This document shows, piece after piece, positions 14,452-16,808 of a DNA stretch of 16,808 bases (position 1 is the stretch's first letter; each line of letters opens with the position of its first letter). Made by a program: the position numbers and the translations under genes. The stretch comes from JBCCZC01 sp039188505 (GTDB lineage Bacteria; Pseudomonadota; Gammaproteobacteria; Xanthomonadales; SZUA-38). The notes beneath the pieces are model-generated. The model was not told where the DNA came from and did no database searches. It worked only from the letters and a program-made list of their open reading frames with translations. The DNA is taken from the NCBI GenBank assembly GCA_039188505.1, contig JBCCZC010000076.1, forward strand, positions 1-16,808, in the 5' to 3' direction.

Positions 14452-16808
14452 ATGAGCACCCCTGCCGAGAACCTGCCCCAGTCGCAGACCGACGCCCCGG
14501 AACTGCCGCTGCGTTTCGTCACGGCCGCCTCGCTGTTCGACGGTCATGACGCGGCCATCAACATCATGCGCCGGCTGATCCAGGCGCAGGGCGTGGAGGT
14601 GGTTCACCTCGGCCACAACCGGAGCGTCGACGACGTGGTGCGCGCGGCGCTCCAGGAAGACGCGGACGGCATCGCGATCTCGAGCTACCAGGGCGGGCAC
14701 GTCGAATACTTCAAGTACATGGTGGACCGCCTGCGCGAGGCGGGCGCCGACCATATCCGCGTCTTCGGCGGCGGCGGTGGCACCATCACGCCGGACGAGA
14801 TCGCCGAGCTGCAGGCCTACGGGGTCGAGCGGATCTATCACCCGAACGACGGCATCCGCATGGGCCTGGTCGAGATGATCCAGGACCTCGTCCAGCGCAC
14901 CCAGCAGCATCGCCAGTTCGCCGACGAACAGGCCGAAGCCACGCTCGAGAATCCGCTCACCGTCGCCCGCATGCTGTCTGCGCTCGAGGACGGAAGGATC
15001 GAGGATTCCCGCCTGGCGCTCCTGCGCAAGGAGTGGCAGGCGGCGGCCGGCAACACCCCGATCGTGGGCATCACGGGAACCGGCGGCGCGGGCAAGTCCA
15101 GCGTGGTCGACGAACTTCTCAACCGTTTTCTCCAATACCTGCCAGAGCTGAAGATCGCGGTCCTGGCCGTGGACCCGACGCGCCGGCGCACGGGCGGAGC
15201 ACTCCTCGGTGACCGTATCCGCATGAATTCCCTGCGCAGCGAGCAGGTCTTCATGCGCTCCATGGCCACGCGCCGCCAGCACCTCGCCACGAGCGCGATG
15301 CTGGTCGATTCGATCGCCTACCTGAAGTCCCTGGGCTTCGACCTGATCATCGTCGAGACCGCGGGCATCGGTCAGTCGGACAGCGAGATCGTCGACCTCG
15401 TCGACTTCCCAATGTACGTCATGACCTCGGACTTTGGCGCCGCGAGCCAGCTCGAGAAGATCGACATGCTCGACTTCGCCGAGCTCGTGGTGCTCAACAA
15501 GTACGACCGCCGCGGCGGCGAGGACGCCCTGCGCGACGTCCGCAAGCAGTGGAAGCGCAACCGGCTCGCGTTCGAGCTGGCGGACGAGCAGGTGCCGGTC
15601 TACCCGACGATCGCTAGCCAGTTCAACGATCCGGGCGTCACCTGGATGTTCTCGAACCTCTGCCGCCTGGTGAGCCAGAAGACGGGCGTCACCTGGGAGC
15701 CGGCGGCCGATACGGGCGATCGGGAGCCGAAGGCGAAGGCGTTGATTCCTTCCGACCGGGTCCGCTACCTCGCCGAGATCGCGAGAGGCGGTCGCGCGAT
15801 CAACGCCAGCGTGGACCAGCAGGCCGAGGCTGCGGCCATGGCCCAGCACTTCCACGAGTCGCTCAAGGCCATCGAGGACCCGCTGCTGCCCGAGCCGCTC
15901 GGGAATTACCCGGCCGACGCGCTGACGGCAGGCGAGGGCGATGACCGCTCCCTGGTCCACCTGCGCCAGCGCTACGCCGAAGCGATCCGCTCCCTGTCGC
16001 CGGACGCCGTCCAGCTGCTGCAGGCCTGGCCCGAGCGCTATGCGGGCGTGAAGAGCGACGAGTTCGTCTACGAGGTTCGTGGCCGCGAGATCCGTGGTGA
16101 CAACTACCGCGAGACGCTCAGCCGCAATCGCATTCCGAAGATCGCGCCGCCCGAGTACCGCGACTGGGGTGAGCTGCTCAAGTTCCTGATGAAGGAAAAC
16201 CTGCCGGGCGCCTATCCCTACACGGCCGGCGTGTTCCCGTACCGCCGCGAGGGCGAGGATCCGACCCGCATGTTCGCGGGCGAGGGGACGCCGGAGCGGA
16301 CGAACCGCCGCTTCCACTACCTGTCCCTCGGGCAGCCGGCGGCACGTCTGTCGACGGCCTTCGACTCGGTCACCCTCTACGGCGAGGACCCGCACGAGCG
16401 GCCGGACATCTACGGCAAGATCGGCAACTCGGGCGTTTCGATCGCGACCCTCGACGACATGAAGAAGCTCTACTCGGGCTTCGACCTCTGCGCCCCGACG
16501 ACCAGCGTCTCGATGACCATCAACGGTCCCGCGCCGATGATCCTGTCCTTCTTCATGAACACCGCCATCGACCAGCAGGTGGAGAAGCACCTGCGCGCCG
16601 AGGGCCTCTGGGAGGCAGCCGAGGCGAAGATTGCGGCCCTGTATGAAGGGCGCGAGCGGCCGTCGTACTCCGGTGAGCTTCCGGAGGGCAACGACGGGCT
16701 TGGTCTGGGGACGCTCGGTATCACCGGCGACCAGCTCGTCGACGCCGAGACCTACGCGCGCATCAAGGCAGACACGCTCAAGACCGTTCGCGGCACCGTG
16801 CAGGCCGA
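14452..16808 (+). CDS. icmF: Fused isobutyryl-CoA mutase IcmF (B12 domain, G-protein chaperone, mutase), 3' end beyond the window
   Basis: 785 residues are present of a family usually near 1,090, so about 300 C-terminal residues are off the right edge. IcmF interconverts isobutyryl-CoA and n-butyryl-CoA with adenosylcobalamin. Domains in order: cobalamin-binding at about 20-150, with Asp30-x-His32 (FDGHDAAINIMRR; His32 is the lower axial ligand) and RVFGGGGGTI (103-112); a MeaB-like GTPase at about 200-410, with the P-loop GTGGAGKSS (209-217), VETAGIGQ (301-308) and NKYD (349-352); and the mutase barrel from about 540, including YPYTAGVFPYRREGEDPTRM (588-607). Phe595 stands where methylmalonyl-CoA mutase has Tyr, matching isobutyryl-CoA specificity; the second specificity residue (Gln) lies beyond the window. 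Residues about 713-770 include PEGNDGLGLGTLGITGD, a segment absent from the shorter Cupriavidus type. A promoter stands at 14411-14419. Homology is certain; substrate is inferred. Confidence 0.95.
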   Translation, partial: MSTPAENLPQSQTDAPELPLRFVTAASLFDGHDAAINIMRRLIQAQGVEVVHLGHNRSVDDVVRAALQEDADGIAISSYQGGHVEYFKYMVDRLREAGADHIRVFGGGGGTITPDEIAELQAYGVERIYHPNDGIRMGLVEMIQDLVQRTQQHRQFADEQAEATLENPLTVARMLSALEDGRIEDSRLALLRKEWQAAAGNTPIVGITGTGGAGKSSVVDELLNRFLQYLPELKIAVLAVDPTRRRTGGALLGDRIRMNSLRSEQVFMRSMATRRQHLATSAMLVDSIAYLKSLGFDLIIVETAGIGQSDSEIVDLVDFPMYVMTSDFGAASQLEKIDMLDFAELVVLNKYDRRGGEDALRDVRKQWKRNRLAFELADEQVPVYPTIASQFNDPGVTWMFSNLCRLVSQKTGVTWEPAADTGDREPKAKALIPSDRVRYLAEIARGGRAINASVDQQAEAAAMAQHFHESLKAIEDPLLPEPLGNYPADALTAGEGDDRSLVHLRQRYAEAIRSLSPDAVQLLQAWPERYAGVKSDEFVYEVRGREIRGDNYRETLSRNRIPKIAPPEYRDWGELLKFLMKENLPGAYPYTAGVFPYRREGEDPTRMFAGEGTPERTNRRFHYLSLGQPAARLSTAFDSVTLYGEDPHERPDIYGKIGNSGVSIATLDDMKKLYSGFDLCAPTTSVSMTINGPAPMILSFFMNTAIDQQVEKHLRAEGLWEAAEAKIAALYEGRERPSYSGELPEGNDGLGLGTLGITGDQLVDAETYARIKADTLKTVRGTVQA

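Noticed and set aside
14413..16590. A 725-codon open frame on the minus strand opposite icmF
   Set aside because: It mirrors icmF in the GC-rich antisense frame, has low-complexity Arg/Val/Ala composition and no recognisable domain, whereas icmF has every family motif.

Overview
The window reads as ordinary chromosomal DNA of a GC-rich (about two thirds G+C by eye) gammaproteobacterium. The basis is the mix of gammaproteobacterial-type proteins: a Bpt leucyltransferase, the fused RlmKL rRNA methyltransferase, an OxyR with cysteines exactly at positions 199 and 208, a LexA with an E. coli-type HTH behind a CTGT-N8-ACAG box, and a lexA-imuA-imuB cassette. The genus cannot be fixed from sequence alone; a Wenzhouxiangella/Xanthomonadales-like or Chromatiales-like lineage is a guess. 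I see no insertion sequence, integrase, tRNA, rRNA, CRISPR array or phage gene.

Layout, left to right. (1) 1-1468, minus strand: bpt, then an exported endonuclease/exonuclease/phosphatase-fold protein joined to it by an ATGA overlap and cut by the left edge. (2) 1526-2989, plus: an exported protein with Sel1 repeats fused to a trypsin-like protease domain, convergent with (3) a LysR regulator (2996-3883, minus). That regulator is divergent from a doxX-like membrane gene (3995-4420) and a class III extradiol (LigB/DOPA-type) dioxygenase (4480-5274); the 111 bp between lysR and doxX carry two copies of the palindrome ATTGC-N6-GCAAT exactly 42 bp apart. (4) 5359-6789: a Tat-exported amidohydrolase of the metal-dependent TIM-barrel type. 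(5) 7000-7371, minus: a small exported His/Tyr-rich protein with its own terminator, lying downstream of rlmKL (7432-9597, minus). (6) 9783-10691: oxyR, divergent from rlmKL. (7) 10791-11417: a second exported Sel1 protein, followed by a dense cluster of hairpins (11427-11640). (8) 11663-14309, minus: lexA-imuA-imuB, an SOS operon whose genes are joined by two ATGA overlaps, with a LexA box covering the promoter. (9) 14452 to the right edge: icmF, the fused B12-domain / G-protein chaperone / isobutyryl-CoA mutase, with a consensus extended -10 promoter.

How the genes work together. The lysR/doxX/dioxygenase group looks like one regulated module for an aromatic (catechol-like) compound or redox stress, with the amidohydrolase possibly associated. 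The lexA-imuA-imuB group is a damage-inducible mutagenesis cassette whose usual polymerase partner dnaE2 is not at this locus. IcmF belongs to branched acyl-CoA metabolism and is probably unrelated to its SOS neighbour. No complete unknown system is evident. The most noteworthy observations are the helically phased double operator, the hairpin cluster after the second Sel1 gene, the Sel1-protease fusion and the dnaE2-less SOS cassette.
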